Assembly: GCF_000336935.1 (NCBI RefSeq)
Contig: NZ_AOME01000070.1
Coordinates: forward strand, 1 to 64,000
Reading direction: 5' to 3'
Length of the DNA stretch: 64,000 nt
Source: Halococcus salifodinae DSM 8989
Lineage (GTDB): Archaea > Halobacteriota > Halobacteria > Halobacteriales > Halococcaceae
Shown here: in pieces, positions 1-8,479 of the stretch
How positions within the stretch are numbered: the first letter of the stretch is position 1
Layout: each line of letters opens with the position of its first letter
Translations under genes and position numbers: made by a program
The notes under the pieces: model-generated
Database searches by the model: none
Told to the model about the DNA's origin: nothing
Seen by the model: only the letters and a program-made list of their open reading frames with translations

Positions 1-292
1 GAATTGATGGAAGAGATCGAGCATCTCTTCCTTCACTCGAACGGCTCAGACGGTTCAAAAGGGTGGTATCTCTGAACGTGCAAAGCTGAGGGTAGTAGTC
101 GGTCAGAACACGAGCAGAGGCAACGAGTGCATCTGTTTCAGTATCCCAGATGCCGATTACTTCATCTGTATTCTCAATTAATCGGGCAACTTCCTTCTCG
201 CTTCGATCTGCCCACGCTCGATAGTCCTCGTAGAGAGCACGTAACTCGGGAGCAGACTCGGCTGTAAGCGAACGGTCAACCTCCATGCTCAT
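1..292 (-). CDS. GNAT-family N-acetyltransferase, N-terminal part (3' end outside window or degraded)
   Basis: An open frame of about 97 codons starts at ATG 292 (a second ATG lies at 286) and runs off the left edge without a stop. The first ~65 residues resemble the N-terminal strand-helix part of haloarchaeal GNAT acetyltransferases, including a segment reading LVASARVLTDY, the usual lead-in to the acetyl-CoA fold. After that segment the expected continuation (a KVYDVIV-like strand) is not visible. The frame instead reads Arg/Ser-rich sequence, so the gene may be frameshifted or truncated here. Base composition is less GC-rich than the following genes. The GNAT call is inferred from sequence resemblance; no substrate can be proposed. 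Confidence 0.45.
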   Translation of the reverse strand, partial: MSMEVDRSLTAESAPELRALYEDYRAWADRSEKEVARLIENTDEVIGIWDTETDALVASARVLTDYYPQLCTFRDTTLLNRLSRSSEGRDARSLPSI

Positions 293-735
293 AAACAGGC
301 ATTCGTAGAGCAGGACAAATAGGTTGGAGATTCAGTGGTTGCTCCCGTCGCTGTGGCTGCCTCACGGCCCACAGGGGGCCGTCGGCGCAGGCAGGATAAG
401 AATCAGTCCGCACCACAACCCCATCCGCCCCGCAGGGGCTAGTACAGAAACTCTTGTGGCGGCGGGTGGGGAGTCAAAGAGTATTATTAGATACTCGCGA
501 CAGCCGCCAACTCGATCACCCACTCTCGCCGCCTTCTTGCGGTTTAGTACACGAATCCACCTCCCGACGCTACCTGCTCGCCGAACCGACTCGTGAATAT
601 ATCTTCATGAACTGATGGACGACGGTTCGTTTCCCTCCTGACGCTCGTGGCGATCGGCAGCCGAAACGGGAATGTCGCCCCACGAGCACCCGGCGGACGA
701 TACTGGCTTACGGGTTCGGCACGTATTCGGTTTCG
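293..735. other. intergenic region with three hairpins, no convincing gene
   Basis: About 440 bases without a convincing gene; a 90-codon plus-strand frame inside it is Pro/Arg-rich and looks non-coding. Three short perfect inverted repeats occur close together: 364-382 (7-base arms), 427-439 (5-base arms around GCA) and 479-496 (6-base arms). Such clusters can be ends of IS200/IS605-like elements or MITEs, or simply structured leader DNA. No transposase is visible. The 3' part should hold the promoter of the DUF457 gene. Confidence 0.35.
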
Positions 736-1350
736 ATGATGGCCACCACGCACGCGCTCGCCGGGATGGTGGTCGCGGGCGTGACGCTCGTGGTCGCACC
801 GGAACACACCCCGGTGGCCGTGGCGGCTGCCGGCATCGGCGGCGCGTTCCCCGATCTCGATCTCTACGCCGACCACCGCAAGACTCTCCACTTCCCGACG
901 TACTACGCGGCGATCGCGGCCGTGCTCGCCGCTGTGGCAATCGCCGTCCCGAGCCAGTTCTCTGTCGGGCTGGCGTGGTTTTTCGTCGCCGCAGCGCTCC
1001 ACTCCCGGATGGACGCGTTCGGCGGCGGGCTCGAACTCAAGCCGTGGCGCGGCACCTCCGAACGTGCGGTGTACGACCACTACCGGGGTCGGTGGCTCCG
1101 GCCGCGACGGTGGATCCGGTACGACGGCGCGCCCGAGGACCTCGCACTCGCAGTGGTGCTCGGCGGGATCTGTCTCGCGATCTACCCGGCATCGATCGAT
1201 CCCGTGATCGCGGTCGTCGTCGGGATCTCGGCGGTCTACACCCTGCTCCGCAAACCGATGGTCTGGGTCGTCGAACGACTCGTCGATGCGCTTCCCCCCA
1301 CACTGCTCGATCGCGTCCCCGAGCGCTTCGTCGAAGATTTCCGTTCGTAG
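736..1350 (+). CDS. DUF457 membrane-bound metal-dependent hydrolase-like protein (YdjM/LexA-binding family)
   Basis: A 204-residue polytopic membrane protein. It opens with the MMATTHAL signature of the family and carries the spaced His/Asp residues typical of DUF457: H6, a FPDLD motif near 39-43, H52 in LHFP, and an ALHSRMD motif near 88-93. These are likely metal ligands on the membrane face. About four or five hydrophobic stretches alternate with them. Start chosen at the first of two adjacent ATGs (736/739). The gene stands alone, upstream of an antiporter on the same strand. Family assignment is firm; the enzymatic role is unproven in the family as a whole. A second DUF457 gene lies at 10088-10642. 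Confidence 0.8.
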   Translation: MMATTHALAGMVVAGVTLVVAPEHTPVAVAAAGIGGAFPDLDLYADHRKTLHFPTYYAAIAAVLAAVAIAVPSQFSVGLAWFFVAAALHSRMDAFGGGLELKPWRGTSERAVYDHYRGRWLRPRRWIRYDGAPEDLALAVVLGGICLAIYPASIDPVIAVVVGISAVYTLLRKPMVWVVERLVDALPPTLLDRVPERFVEDFRS

Positions 1351-1495
1351 TCGCCGTTCCGATCGCTGTGTCGACCATCGACTCCACGAACTGGACTCGG
1401 TCCGTCACACCGTACCCAGGGAGTGAATTTCTGCCACACAGCCCCTTCAGAACGCATATACGCGCGCTCGATCGTTGATGAACAACGGATAACCT

Positions 1496-3064
1496 ATGAG
1501 TGATAGCGGCGATCCCGACGATCCGGACGAGTACGACTACGAGCAGGAATTCACGGACGACAACGAGGGACCGGCGATCGAGTTCTACGGCGGGCGGCTG
1601 ATGAGTGCGCTGCCGCTCGCACTCTTCGTCCTCTGGGCGATTGTCCAGAGCGGCATCCTCCAGATCGGTGCCACCAACGGTCTGGTGGCGGGGATGCTGC
1701 TCGCACTGATCGTCGGGATGTTCTTCGTGAAAGGCGACTGGAAGACCTACGCGAACACCATCTTCGAGGGGATGACCCAGCGGGTCGCCGCGACAGCGAT
1801 CGTGGCGTGGCTGTGGGCCGGGATGTTCGCCGAGACGATCCAGGTCGGCGGGTTCGTGAGCGGGCTGGTCTGGGCGGCCGACGCGCTGAGCATCGGCCCG
1901 GCGCTGTTCCCCGCAGTCACGTTCTTGCTCGCCGGACTGCTCGCGACCGGGATCGGGAGCGGCTACGGCACCGCGATCGCGTTCACTTCACTCTTTTTCC
2001 CGGCCGGCGTCCTGCTCGGCGCGAACCCGGTGTTGATGTTCGGCGCGCTGCTCTCTGGGGCGGTGTTCGGCGACAACCTCGCGCCGGTGAGCGATACCAC
2101 GATCGTGAGCGCCGTCACCCAGGACGCCGACATCGGTGGCGTCGTCGCCTCACGATTCAAGTACGCGGTCGTCGCGGCGGTGCTCGCGCTCGCGGGCTAC
2201 ATCGTCGCCGGTAACATGATGACCGGCGTCGATGTCGCACAGGGGGCCCAGAGCGTCCTCGTCGACGAGAGCAATCCGCTGGGGCTCGTTCATCTGCTCT
2301 CGATCGGCGTCGTGATCGCGACGGCGATCAGTGGTCGCCACATCGTCGAGGCGGTCTCGTGGGGACTGGTGACCTCGGTCGTCCTCAACCTGGGCTTTGG
2401 GCTGGCGTCGGTGAGCGACATGATCGTGTTCCAGGCCCCGCGGGACGCGGGGCTCGCCCAGTCGCTGTCGGGCCTGCCGTTCGTCGAACTCGTCGACAGC
2501 GGGCAGTCTGCCGTCGCCGGTAGCATCTACGCCGGCGCGCTGAGCTTCTTCCCGCTGATCGTGCTCACGCTGTTGATCGTCGCGGGCGCGCGGATTCTGG
2601 TGCGCGGCGGTGGGTTCGCGGTGATCCAGGACTGGCTGCTGGAGACGTTCGCCACGACCGTGCGCCGGGCCGAGCTCACGATGGTGCTCGGGACCGCGAC
2701 CGTCAACTCCATGATCACGATCAACACCGCCGCCGAGATCGCGATCGCACCGTACATCGCACGGATCGGCGAGCGGTTCAACATCAACGCCTACCGCCGG
2801 GCGAACATCCTCGACGCGAACACCTCCGCGCTCGGCTACATTTTCCCATGGGGCGGCGGCGTCCTCGCGGGCTACTCCGCGATGGTGGGCCTCCCCGACC
2901 AGTACGAGTGGTTCACCCAGTCGATGGTCGTCAACCCCATCGACGTCTGGCCGTTCGTCTTCCACGGCTGGCTCCTCTTTTTCGTCTTCATCGCCTCGGC
3001 GCTGACCGGGTTCGGGCTCGAATACGTTGCCGACCGCGAATCCGATGAGGTGGCGCGGGTATGA
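1496..3064 (+). CDS. Na+/H+ antiporter, NhaC family
   Basis: A 522-residue protein with an acidic, Asp/Glu-rich cytoplasmic N-terminus (about 35 residues) followed by some 11-12 hydrophobic segments. Segments such as GIGSGYGTAIAFTSLFFPAG and FGDNLAPVSDTTIVSA are hallmarks of the NhaC ion-transporter superfamily; the polar GDNLAPVSDTT stretch lies in the conserved transport core. It would exchange sodium for protons (or amino acids in some relatives) across the plasma membrane, which fits life at high salt. The stop overlaps the start of the next gene by ATGA, indicating translational coupling with 3061-3327. Substrate specificity is inferred from the family only. Confidence 0.85.
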   Translation: MSDSGDPDDPDEYDYEQEFTDDNEGPAIEFYGGRLMSALPLALFVLWAIVQSGILQIGATNGLVAGMLLALIVGMFFVKGDWKTYANTIFEGMTQRVAATAIVAWLWAGMFAETIQVGGFVSGLVWAADALSIGPALFPAVTFLLAGLLATGIGSGYGTAIAFTSLFFPAGVLLGANPVLMFGALLSGAVFGDNLAPVSDTTIVSAVTQDADIGGVVASRFKYAVVAAVLALAGYIVAGNMMTGVDVAQGAQSVLVDESNPLGLVHLLSIGVVIATAISGRHIVEAVSWGLVTSVVLNLGFGLASVSDMIVFQAPRDAGLAQSLSGLPFVELVDSGQSAVAGSIYAGALSFFPLIVLTLLIVAGARILVRGGGFAVIQDWLLETFATTVRRAELTMVLGTATVNSMITINTAAEIAIAPYIARIGERFNINAYRRANILDANTSALGYIFPWGGGVLAGYSAMVGLPDQYEWFTQSMVVNPIDVWPFVFHGWLLFFVFIASALTGFGLEYVADRESDEVARV

Positions 3065-3327
3065 GCCGACTGAGTGCGCTGTTCGAAGGCGTAGGGTTCC
3101 GAACGAACAGGCCGACGTTCGAGCCGGGCGAGGAGCTCGCGGCGTTCGTCACCGGCTACGAGGACGGGCAGGCCCTCGTGCGGATCGGCGATACGGTGCT
3201 CTGGATCGACGACACCACGCCCGATCTGGTCGATACCCAGATCCGGCTCCGGGTCGAGGAGTTCGACGACAACGATCACGTCGGGCGGGCGACCGTCCTC
3301 GACACGATCGGCGATAGCTCGTTCTGA
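3061..3327 (+). CDS. small conserved haloarchaeal protein (TRAM/OB-like, hypothetical)
   Basis: An 88-residue acidic protein translationally coupled (ATGA overlap) to the NhaC-type antiporter gene. The C-terminal ~60 residues alternate short strands and turns (for example ALVRIGDTVLWIDD and IRLRVEEFDDNDHVGRATVL), which suggests a small beta-barrel of TRAM/OB type similar to other haloarchaeal mini-proteins. No catalytic residues or membrane segment are visible. The tight coupling suggests co-expression with the antiporter, possibly as a regulator, but that is inference. Function unknown. Confidence 0.7.
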   Translation: MSRLSALFEGVGFRTNRPTFEPGEELAAFVTGYEDGQALVRIGDTVLWIDDTTPDLVDTQIRLRVEEFDDNDHVGRATVLDTIGDSSF

Positions 3328-3401
3328 TGCGTCGTTTTCGAACGGTCGTCTCGCGAGAAGATCAGCACACGGACAACGGTCGTGACCGCTCCTGACGACC
3401 G

Positions 3402-4952
3402 CTACTCGCCGGGCGTGTACGCCTCGTTGTACGCCACGCAGTCGTGGAGACCGTTCTGATCGAACCGCTTGATGTGCCCGCCGACGACGTACAGCGTCCC
3501 GTCGATCACGCCCGATGTGGCCCCACCCCGCTGGTGGGTCGGTCCGGGAAGATCGGTCGTGAACGAGTCGCTCACGGGGTCGTAGCGGTGGGCGACCGTC
3601 TCGTAGCGGTCGATCGTCGCTTCGCCCTGCCAGAACATTCCGTGGGTGAGATACGCCCGATTGCCGATGACGGGATCGCCGTGAGTGGCGTAGGTGCCGG
3701 CTCGTGGCATGGGCGTCGCGCGCTCGAACGAGCCGCCAGCGACGTCGTATCGGAAGTTCGAGTCCGTCGGGCCGGTGGTGCCCGACAGCCCGCCGATGAC
3801 GTGGATGTACTGTCTCCCTCCATCGTTGAGCAGCGCGACCGTGGGCCAGCGTTTCGCTTCGGGCATCCGCGCGAGATCCGGATCGGCGACCGACTCGCTC
3901 GCGGGATCGAACGTCCAGAGCCGACGCTCGTCGAACGTTCCGGGCACGTCGCCGTCGAACCCGTGATCGGTCGCGGTCTCGGCGTCGTGTGCGCCGGTGC
4001 CGCCGCCCACGCAGTAGACCAGGCCGTCGGCGGGATTGTAGACCCCGCCCATCACCCAGTTCGGGTACGGACAGCGCGTTCCCTGGGTTGCGGTCAGATC
4101 CGTCCAGCCCTCGTCCGGTCGGTAGCGAGAGATCACGTCCGAGGGCGGCGGCCCGCCCTCGTAGGGGCCGTTGGTGGGTGCGCCGCCGAAGCTGTAGAGC
4201 GCGTCGTCGGTGGCGACCCCGCAGGGACCCCACAGCGCCCGTGGGAAGTCGGCTCGTCGATCCCACGTGCCCCCCGAACCCGCTGCCGGGTCGTACGCGA
4301 ACGTCTGCCGGGTGGCGGCCAGCCCTGTGGCGGTCTCGATCCCACCGAAGAAGTAGAGTTCGCCGTCGAGTACCCCACCGCCGGCGTCGCTCCCGACGAC
4401 CGGGAGAGCGGTGCGCTCGGTCCAGCCCACGGACGGCTCCGGTGCGGTCGGCGTCTCGGTCCGTGTTGCGGTCGGTGTTGCGGTTTCGGTCGGCGTTCGT
4501 GTCGCCGTCTCGGTCGGTGTCGCGGTCGCCGTTTCGGTCCGAGTGGCCGTCCGCGTCGGTGTGACCGTCGTGGTTTCGGACGATGTCGTGGTCCGGGTAG
4601 CGTTCGAGGATGGAGTCGCCGATCCGTTCGACGCGTTGGCGGCCGCGGTCGTCGGTGGCACGGTCGTCGGGTTCGCGGACGTGATGATCGACTGCTCCTG
4701 GGTCGTCGTTCGCTCGCCGTCCGACCGGGCTCCGGTTCCGTTGGCTGCGTCGGTGCGGCGCGTCGCTCCGGTCGTCGCGTCGCTGCTCGAACCGTTTCCG
4801 TCTGAGGCGTTCTCACTGGAACCGTTGCCGTCACCACCGGAGCCACCGAACAGACAGCCGGCCATCGCGGCGCTCGCGCCGAGGCCGATCGCTCGGAGGA
4901 GGGTTCGTCTGGCGGTCCCGTCGCGGTCGGCGGAGCGGTGGTCTTCGGTCAT
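3402..4952 (-). CDS. Kelch-repeat lipoprotein with twin-arginine signal and Thr/Ser-rich stalk
   Basis: A 516-residue exported protein. Residues 1-33 form a twin-arginine signal (R15-R16, hydrophobic core) ending in a lipobox with lipidation Cys33 (MAGC). Residues ~34-170 are a low-complexity Gly/Ser/Asn then Thr/Pro/Glu-rich stalk, typical of O-glycosylated cell-surface spacers. From about 175 on, Kelch motifs recur with paired Gly (ELYFFGG, ALYSFGG, LVYCVGG, YIHVIGG, TLYVVGG), consistent with a six-bladed beta-propeller. It is probably anchored outside the membrane and may bind a carbohydrate or a partner protein. No catalytic residues are recognised. It is transcribed leftward, convergent with 3061-3327. 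Confidence 0.85.
   Translation of the reverse strand: MTEDHRSADRDGTARRTLLRAIGLGASAAMAGCLFGGSGGDGNGSSENASDGNGSSSDATTGATRRTDAANGTGARSDGERTTTQEQSIITSANPTTVPPTTAAANASNGSATPSSNATRTTTSSETTTVTPTRTATRTETATATPTETATRTPTETATPTATRTETPTAPEPSVGWTERTALPVVGSDAGGGVLDGELYFFGGIETATGLAATRQTFAYDPAAGSGGTWDRRADFPRALWGPCGVATDDALYSFGGAPTNGPYEGGPPPSDVISRYRPDEGWTDLTATQGTRCPYPNWVMGGVYNPADGLVYCVGGGTGAHDAETATDHGFDGDVPGTFDERRLWTFDPASESVADPDLARMPEAKRWPTVALLNDGGRQYIHVIGGLSGTTGPTDSNFRYDVAGGSFERATPMPRAGTYATHGDPVIGNRAYLTHGMFWQGEATIDRYETVAHRYDPVSDSFTTDLPGPTHQRGGATSGVIDGTLYVVGGHIKRFDQNGLHDCVAYNEAYTPGE
4441..4580. repeat. degenerate tandem repeat encoding a Thr/Pro/Glu stalk
   Basis: Short units built on GTCGGTGT / GTCGCGGT / GTTTCGGTC words recur head to tail within the Kelch lipoprotein gene. 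On the minus strand they encode TATPTET- and TRTETPT-type repeats. Such coding microrepeats are prone to length change by slippage. The region continues, less regularly, to about 4850. Confidence 0.6.
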
Positions 4953-5021
4953 CCCTCGTGGTGTGGTGGTCTCGCGTGGTCTCCGGGCGGTGCCGGGTCG
5001 ATGCGGGCTGTGTGGCCGATC

Positions 5022-5615
5022 TCAGGCCTCGTCCTCGGCTTCCTCGTCTTCTTCGATCAGTTCGGGGTCGCTGAGCGCACTTTCGAGACTGCCGAGCCCG
5101 TTGAGCCACTCGGCGACCGGGCCGTAGCCGACGTCGTCGATCACCGACCGATCGAGCTCCGCGCCGTCGATCAGCAGCGTTCCAGCCCGGGCGCAGTGGC
5201 CGAGCGCGTCGTCGAACTCCTCCTCGCTCTCGGCGGCGTCGGCGGCCCGGAGACACTCGGCGACATCGGCGTCGGCGACGCCCTCGGCGACGTACAGCTC
5301 CGCGGCGTAGAACACACAGACCAGCGAGGTCTGGACGCCGTCGACGAGCAGCAGGGTTTCCTCGTCGTCGATGTCGACGTCCGCGAGCACGATTTCGCGG
5401 ACGTTCGCGAGCTCGTTCATCGTCATCTCGGCATCGAGCTCTTCGTTGTCGTACGCGGTGAGGACCTTTACGACCGCGATCGCAGCGTCCTCCTGGAGGT
5501 TCCAGAGCAGGCGTGCGGCGTCCTCGTCCTCGGGATCGAGGTCCTCGTCGCGGAGGCGGTCGAGCCAGTTCTGCCAGCGTTCGTCGGTGTAGAAGCCGTC
5601 CGTGGGTGCGCTCAT
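5022..5615 (-). CDS. DUF2150 family protein
   Basis: A 197-residue, very acidic soluble protein matching the haloarchaeal DUF2150 family along its whole length: the opening FYTDERWQNWLDRL, a helical core with LLWNLQEDAAIAVVKVL, and the VDGVQTSLVCVFYAAELYV segment. It ends in a Glu/Asp-rich tail. It is predicted all-alpha with no signal peptide or membrane segment. Start ATG 5615 is preceded by a TATA-like stretch about 27 bases upstream, consistent with a leaderless transcript. It is flanked by the Kelch lipoprotein and TatD genes on the same strand. Molecular function unknown. Confidence 0.85.
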   Translation of the reverse strand: MSAPTDGFYTDERWQNWLDRLRDEDLDPEDEDAARLLWNLQEDAAIAVVKVLTAYDNEELDAEMTMNELANVREIVLADVDIDDEETLLLVDGVQTSLVCVFYAAELYVAEGVADADVAECLRAADAAESEEEFDDALGHCARAGTLLIDGAELDRSVIDDVGYGPVAEWLNGLGSLESALSDPELIEEDEEAEDEA

Positions 5616-5654
5616 ACCCGCACCGAACGTTGCGCTATTGATAGACCTTTTCGT

Positions 5655-6509
5655 CTACCCGAGGGTCGCGCGCGTGTCGATGCCATAGACCTCGGCCGGC
5701 GTCTCGACGTGAGCGGTCTCGATCGCCTCCTCCCAGCCCTCCTCGCGGAGCCACCGCACCCGCCGGGGGACGGTTTTCGGGCCAAGTACGGCACCGGGCC
5801 GGTCGGGGTCGTCGACGAAATCGGTCTCTATCAGAAACGGCTCCTCGGCAGTCTCGGCGCGCTCTGCGGCCTCGGTCAACCGATCCTTGTCGCTCATCAC
5901 GCTCGGGGTCGGGCCGGCGAGTCGGCCGCCAGCGTAGTGTTTGACGACACGATGGGAAGCGAGCCCGCGCGCTTCGGCCCACTCGGCGATCTCAGTCAGG
6001 TCGTCGCTCGCCTCGGTGTGGAGCTGGACCGCACAATCGAGATCGGCCCCGAGCGCGAGCGCGTGTTTGAGGACCTCGTTCGAGGCGTCCCACACCGCGT
6101 CGGGAACCTCGTAGTGGGGCCGACCGGATTTGAGCGCGAGCGCCTGGCCGTCGGCGACGTACTCTGCGGCGGCGTCGAGACCGGCCTGCATCAGGTCGCG
6201 CGCCTCGGCTGGCGCGAACCCGCGGTCGTCGACGAGCTTCGAGACGAGTCCGGGATGCACACCCAGGACGGGCCACGCCCGGCCATCGAGGATCTCGCTT
6301 GCCTCCGTGACGACCTTGATCGTGGTCTCGAACACCGCCTCGAAGTCCGCGCCTTGCTCGACATCGACGCCGAGCAGCCACGAGGGTTTGTTCACCACGA
6401 GGAGGTGGGTGCCGCCGACCCGAGCGAAATCCTTCACGGCCTCGATCCCTTTCCCATGTTCGGGATCGAGATGGAGGTGGTTGTCGAGCACCGGCGTATC
6501 GAGTTCCAT
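5655..6509 (-). CDS. TatD-family metal-dependent hydrolase
   Basis: A 284-residue TIM-barrel hydrolase of the archaeal TatD-related group. Visible metal-ligand motifs are the N-terminal DNHLHLD, VLGVHPGL in the middle, LHTEA and KHYAGG later, and a terminal IETDF motif. These match the amidohydrolase-like divalent-metal site expected of a DNase/phosphoesterase-type enzyme. Start set at ATG 6509 (MELDTPVLDNHLH); an upstream in-frame extension is Arg-rich and looks untranslated. The true substrate in archaea is not established. Confidence 0.85.
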   Translation of the reverse strand: MELDTPVLDNHLHLDPEHGKGIEAVKDFARVGGTHLLVVNKPSWLLGVDVEQGADFEAVFETTIKVVTEASEILDGRAWPVLGVHPGLVSKLVDDRGFAPAEARDLMQAGLDAAAEYVADGQALALKSGRPHYEVPDAVWDASNEVLKHALALGADLDCAVQLHTEASDDLTEIAEWAEARGLASHRVVKHYAGGRLAGPTPSVMSDKDRLTEAAERAETAEEPFLIETDFVDDPDRPGAVLGPKTVPRRVRWLREEGWEEAIETAHVETPAEVYGIDTRATLG

Positions 6510-6677
6510 GGCCGGTATCGGGGGATCGCTCGCAAAAACTGCACGCTCTCGTCGAGCTTGTGGTCGGGAAACCGACCGACGCGGCCGTGTCCCCGGCATG
6601 TGCAGGGGTCGTGGCTATGCTCGTACGTGCCGTCGAGACGCGGTAGCTCGCGTCGCGCGGGCTCGGAGGTGTTGTTC

Positions 6678-7820
6678 ATGAAGATAGGAATCGAAGCCGA
6701 GTACTGGGTGATCGATGCGTCGGGAGCGCTGTGTGACGGGCGAGCGCTCACGATACACGACAACGTCGAACCCGAGTTCGTCGCCCCGCTGATCGAGGTG
6801 CACACGCCGCCGCTCGAAGATGTCGACGAGCTCCGGCGCTCGTTCGGGACGACGCTCCGGACGGTGCTCGATGCGGCCGCCGCCGACGGCAAGCGGCTCG
6901 TACCGCTCGGAACGCCGCTCGCCTCGGCGGCATCGCCGCCGGTCACCGATCGGGGGCAGCTCCTCGAACGGATCTACGGTGCGGGTCTCGCGCCCGCGAC
7001 CCAGTGTGCCGGCACGCACGTCCACTTCGATCTCGACGACGCCACGAAACAGCTCACCCTCCTGACCGCGCTCGATCCCGCGCTCGCGCTGGTGAGTTCG
7101 TCGCCGTGGTACGCGGGGCGACCCCGAGGGCACTCCTCGCGTGCACACGCCTACCGGTCGCTGTGTGGCGAGGCGTTCGTCCCGTTGCGCGACCTCTGGT
7201 CGTACCCGTCCGATCTTTCCGAGTGGGAACGCCGGATCGAGGCGAGCTACGATCGGTTCCGGACGCTCGCGGCCGAGCGCGGCGTCAGCGAGGACGAGCT
7301 CGTGACTCACTTCCAGCCCGACGACGCGATCGTAGCCCCAGTCCGGCTGCGTCGGTGCCCACCGACCGTCGAGTGGCGTGCCCCCGACACGGCGCTGCCC
7401 ACCGAAACGTTGCGCCTCGTGGGCGACGTCGCTCGCTTGGTCCGTCGCGCCGCGGACGAGCCGGTGGAGATCGGCGATCCGCGCGTCGAACCCGGTCGGA
7501 TCGTCGTGCCGCCGTTCGACGAACTCGAACGGCTCTCGCAGGCGGCGATCGAGCACGGTCTCGGTTCGTCGGCGGTCCGTGAGTACCTCGAACGAATGGG
7601 GATCGACACGCGGGCCTACCGGCCGATCGCGACCGAAATCGCGTGCGACACGTCGGTGACACGGGCCGACGCGCGGCGCATCCGGATCGCGTACGCCGAG
7701 CGATTCGAACGCGACATCGAAGCGATCACGGCTCGCTCCGCCATTGAAGGGGCGAGCGAGCAACGAGCGCTCGTCGATGGCGGCCGGAACACGGACACCT
7801 CGAGTAGAAAGCTGCCGTAG
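6678..7820 (+). CDS. glutamate-cysteine ligase-like protein (GCS2/YbdK family)
   Basis: A 380-residue carboxylate-amine ligase of the GCS2 superfamily. The N-terminal MKIGIEAEYWVID contains the conserved GxE-E metal/ATP motif, and a CAGTHVHFDLDD segment in the middle is the second signature of the family. Haloarchaea use gamma-glutamylcysteine as main thiol, but this protein is shorter and more diverged than classical GshA, so gamma-glutamylcysteine synthesis is only one option. Start ATG 6678 is supported by a GGAGGT ribosome site ending 7 bases upstream. The frame stays open upstream for ~580 codons antisense to other genes; that part is spurious. Confidence 0.75.
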   Translation: MKIGIEAEYWVIDASGALCDGRALTIHDNVEPEFVAPLIEVHTPPLEDVDELRRSFGTTLRTVLDAAAADGKRLVPLGTPLASAASPPVTDRGQLLERIYGAGLAPATQCAGTHVHFDLDDATKQLTLLTALDPALALVSSSPWYAGRPRGHSSRAHAYRSLCGEAFVPLRDLWSYPSDLSEWERRIEASYDRFRTLAAERGVSEDELVTHFQPDDAIVAPVRLRRCPPTVEWRAPDTALPTETLRLVGDVARLVRRAADEPVEIGDPRVEPGRIVVPPFDELERLSQAAIEHGLGSSAVREYLERMGIDTRAYRPIATEIACDTSVTRADARRIRIAYAERFERDIEAITARSAIEGASEQRALVDGGRNTDTSSRKLP

Positions 7821-7850
7821 CCGTCCGGGAACGATCCGCCATCCACTACG

Positions 7851-8315
7851 TCAGTCCGTCGGGTCGGATTCGAGCGTGACAGCTTCGTGGGCGGCGTTTC
7901 TGAGCGCGTCCGAGCGACCGTGACTCCCGGGCGCGATCGCGAGCGTCGCCAGCCCACGGCGGGCGGCGTGTTCGAGCACGGGCTTGAAGTCGGTGTCGCG
8001 CGACGCGATCGCGAGAGTGTCGAGATCGCCGATCGCGGCGGTCGCGTCGACCGCGAGCTTCACGTCGACGTCGCCGCTCGTGATCCGGACCTCGAACCCG
8101 CGGGCTTCCGCAGCCTGGATCAGTCCCGGCGTGGCGTGTTCGTCGAGATAGAGCCGCACGACAGCCGGCCGGCCGACCGCCGCCGCAGCCGCGCGGATGT
8201 CGTCGAGATCCACGTCGAACTCGCTCCGGAGGACGTTCGGTCCGTCGACGAACAGCCCGACCGCCGGCTCGCGACTCCCCGTACTCGACACCGCCTCTCG
8301 GAGCTTTCCGAGCAT
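7851..8315 (-). CDS. NYN-domain protein (PIN-like nuclease fold)
   Basis: A 154-residue protein with the NYN/PIN-like layout: VGLFVDGPNVLR at the N-terminus supplies the first acidic residue and Asn, SGDVDVKLAVDA gives the central acidic pair, and LDTLAIASRDTDFKPVLEHA the final Asp cluster. These acidic residues normally coordinate a metal for RNA cleavage. Start ATG 8315 (MLGKLREAV) was chosen because homology begins there; upstream codons look untranslated. The gene is divergent from the halolysin gene, with both promoters in the 164-base spacer. RNA target unknown. Confidence 0.8.
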   Translation of the reverse strand: MLGKLREAVSSTGSREPAVGLFVDGPNVLRSEFDVDLDDIRAAAAAVGRPAVVRLYLDEHATPGLIQAAEARGFEVRITSGDVDVKLAVDATAAIGDLDTLAIASRDTDFKPVLEHAARRGLATLAIAPGSHGRSDALRNAAHEAVTLESDPTD

Positions 8316-8479
8316 GTCTCGGTTCGACCGGCGGGCGGCAAAGCCGTGACGGTGTCCGATCGACCGAAACGACACCCTTGTTTTCTCTAGCCTACTTAAT
8401 AATCCAACCGCTATAACGATTTGTTGCACAATTATATGGGAACATTTAAGGAATGCTGTACTGATTGTAGGTCTGGACC

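Noticed and set aside
324-596. 90-codon plus-strand frame
   Set aside because: Pro/Arg-rich, no conserved features, spans the hairpin cluster; treated as non-coding.
4441-4580. CRISPR-like tandem repeat
   Set aside because: Units are irregular, without spacers, and encode a Thr-rich stalk in frame; no cas genes are present.
4938-6677. Long plus-strand frame continuing upstream of the GCS2-type gene
   Set aside because: It is antisense to DUF2150 and TatD-type genes, has no ribosome site at its start, and the family homology begins at ATG 6678 with a GGAGGT site.
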